Origin: Burkholderiales bacterium
GTDB taxonomy: Bacteria > Pseudomonadota > Gammaproteobacteria > Burkholderiales > Burkholderiaceae_C
NCBI GenBank assembly: GCA_025352345.1
Contig: JANXTP010000310.1
Coordinates: 1-6,649 of the forward strand
DNA: 6,649 bases
Direction: 5' to 3'
The notes under the pieces were generated by a model. It was given only the letters and a program-made list of their open reading frames with translations. It was not told the origin of the DNA and ran no database searches. Of the stretch, positions 5,397 through 6,649 are shown piece after piece (the stretch's first letter is position 1; every line of letters begins with the position of its first letter). The translations under genes and the position numbers were made by a program.

Positions 5397-5809
5397 GCAT
5401 GATGAACATCTTCAACGTGGCGGGCAGCGCGACCAGCGCGCAAAGCCAGCGGCTGAACATCGTCGCGTCGAACCTGGCCAATGCCGACACCGTTGCCGGG
5501 CCCGACGGCAAGGCCTACAAGGCGCGTCAGGTCACCTTCCAGACGCAGCTGATGGGCACCGCTGGTGGCAATGTCGGTGCAGCCGGCGTCACGGTCAGCA
5601 ACATCTCCGAAGACCAGACCCCCGGTCGCCGGGTGCTGGACCCGAAGCACCCGAGTGCTGACGCCGACGGCTACGTCACCTACAGCAACGTCAACGCGGT
5701 CGAGGAGATGGTCAACATGATCTCGGCCTCGCGCTCGTACCAGAACAACGTCGAGGTGATGAACACCGCCAAGACGCTGCTGCTCAAGACCCTGCAGATG
5801 GGCAACTGA
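5393..5809 (+). CDS. flgC: Flagellar basal body rod protein FlgC
   Basis: Proximal rod subunit that acts with FlgB, FlgF and FlgG. The 138-residue length is typical. The N-terminal rod motif is VASNLANADT (24-33); the middle holds YKARQVTFQTQL (42-53); then LDPKHPSADADGYVTYSNVN (82-101), which is diagnostic of FlgC, and the C-terminal helix EEMVNMISASRSYQNNVEVM (104-123). I take GTG 5393 as the start because GGAGG (5380-5384) is 8 bases away; ATG 5399 and ATG 5402 lie 14 and 17 bases from it. The spacer before it is 97 bases and palindrome-rich, longer than is usual between flgB and flgC. flgD follows after 29 bases. Confidence 0.95.
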   Translation: MSMMNIFNVAGSATSAQSQRLNIVASNLANADTVAGPDGKAYKARQVTFQTQLMGTAGGNVGAAGVTVSNISEDQTPGRRVLDPKHPSADADGYVTYSNVNAVEEMVNMISASRSYQNNVEVMNTAKTLLLKTLQMGN

Positions 5810-5838
5810 GCCTGTCGCAGCACCCGAGGACACTTTCC

Positions 5839-6504
5839 ATGGCCATCGATTTCTCGACCCTCAACAAATCGTCCACCACCGGCACATCCACCAAGACGTC
5901 ATCGTCGGGCACAGCCTCCGCTGAGGACCCCGGATCGCAGGACCGCTTCCTGAAACTGCTGATCACACAGATCCAGAACCAGGACCCGCTCAGCCCGATG
6001 GACAACGCGCAGGTGACGTCGCAGATCGCGCAGATCAACACCGTCAGCGGCATCCAGCAGCTCAACACCACGGTGCAGGGCCTGGCGGGCCAGTTCACCC
6101 AGTTGCAGGCGCTGCAAAGCGCCTCCTTGGTCGGCCGCGACGTGGTGGTGCCGGGCAATGTGCTCGACATCGCCAGCGGCGTGGGGCAGGGCGGTTTCGA
6201 GCTGTCGGGCCCGGCCGATGCGGTGAAGGTCGATGTGCTGTCGCCGTCGGGCCAGGTCGTCGACAGCATGGCACTCGGCGCGCTCGGCAGCGGCAGCCAC
6301 AGCTTCAACTGGCCGGCCGGCACCGCCACCAACGACAGCGGCCTGAAATTCCGCGTCACCGCGACCAGCGGCACCGTCAGCAGCGCGCCAACCCTGCTGA
6401 TGCGTGATCGTGTCAACGCGATCAACACCAGCGGCAACGCCTTGAGCCTCGAGCTGCAGAACGCCGGCAGCGTGCCCTACAGCAGCGTGCGCGCGTTGAA
6501 TTGA
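5839..6504 (+). CDS. flgD: Flagellar hook capping protein FlgD
   Basis: Scaffold at the tip of the growing hook, needed for FlgE assembly and discarded later. It is 221 residues, usual for the family. After a Ser/Thr-rich N-terminus (7-27) comes the conserved region FLKLLITQIQNQDPLSPMDN (37-56), then SQIAQINTVSGIQQLN (61-76). Next is the linker SLVGRDVVVPG (96-106) and the C-terminal beta-rich FlgD Ig-like/tudor region, with FELSGPADAVKVDVLSPSGQ (120-139), FNWPAGT (156-162), and FRVTATS (171-177). GAGGA (5826-5830) is 8 bases before the ATG. Third of the visible rod/hook genes; flgE would be expected next but is not in the window. Confidence 0.94.
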   Translation: MAIDFSTLNKSSTTGTSTKTSSSGTASAEDPGSQDRFLKLLITQIQNQDPLSPMDNAQVTSQIAQINTVSGIQQLNTTVQGLAGQFTQLQALQSASLVGRDVVVPGNVLDIASGVGQGGFELSGPADAVKVDVLSPSGQVVDSMALGALGSGSHSFNWPAGTATNDSGLKFRVTATSGTVSSAPTLLMRDRVNAINTSGNALSLELQNAGSVPYSSVRALN

Positions 6505-6649
6505 CGCTCGCAGCGATATCCACCGATCCCCTTTTCTCCGTTTCCCCAGCCACCTCGGCCACCACCCCCCTTTCCAAGGACAATCGCAAGTCATTCGTTT
6601 GGTTGGTTGATCGGATTTTTTGCGGTTCACCTTTTGGTCGTTTCGTTTT
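6505..6649 (+). other. Non-coding stretch after flgD: C-rich tract then T-rich tract
   Basis: No gene start is visible in the 145 bases to the window end. From about 6516 to 6575 the plus strand is dominated by C and T with very few G (for example CCACCACCCCCCTTTCC at 6555-6571), the kind of C-over-G stretch that Rho uses as a loading site. From about 6590 it turns T-rich with GGTT steps and short T-runs, unlike the genes around it. A weak CGCT-CGC-AGCG hairpin follows the flgD stop (6505-6515) with no T-run, so I do not call an intrinsic terminator. Confidence 0.4.

Noticed and set aside
6505..6515. CGCT-CGC-AGCG hairpin after the flgD stop as terminator
   Set aside because: The stem is only 4 bases and no T-run follows, so it does not meet the form of an intrinsic terminator.
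5899..6630. Long minus-strand open frames antisense to flgD
   Set aside because: They are typical high-GC antisense shadows of a clearly recognised flgD and have no recognisable domains.

Overview
The window is GC-rich chromosomal DNA that looks like a betaproteobacterium, most likely of the order Burkholderiales. The grounds are the flagellar order flgN-flgM-flgA facing flgB-flgC-flgD, a canonical sigma-28 promoter in front of flgM, and the style of the proteins. The genus cannot be told from this sequence alone. I see no CRISPR array, tRNA, rRNA, insertion sequence or defence system. It is mainly a housekeeping and motility region with a few regulatory oddities.

Layout. Positions 1-1342 (minus strand) hold a tight two-gene unit: an LpxH-like metallophosphoesterase followed 4 bases later by ppk1 (polyphosphate kinase), which is cut by the window edge. 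Upstream of the unit is a short divergent intergenic region (1343-1486) with four 11-base-phased TGTCAC-like elements that resemble a tandem Pho box. Positions 1487-3018 (plus strand) hold an AI-2E/PerM-family membrane transporter coupled by an ATGA overlap to a small DUF2846-type lipoprotein. These converge on the flagellar genes with a 16-base gap.

The flagellar part has two divergent arms. The minus-strand arm (4742 down to 3035) runs flgA (periplasmic P-ring chaperone), flgM (anti-sigma-28) and a FlgN-like export chaperone. A sigma-28 promoter between flgA and flgM gives flgM-flgN its own late-class expression, so FlgM is made under the sigma factor it inhibits. The plus-strand arm (4873 onward) runs flgB and flgC (proximal rod) and flgD (hook cap). 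flgE would be expected beyond the right edge.

Points for a second look: the Pho-box-like array before the phosphoesterase-ppk1 unit; the hairpin-rich 97-base spacer between flgB and flgC, which contains a 34-codon reading frame overlapping both neighbours; the perfect 14-base A/T palindrome in the flgM leader; and the C-rich then T-rich stretch after flgD. No wholly new multi-gene system is evident.
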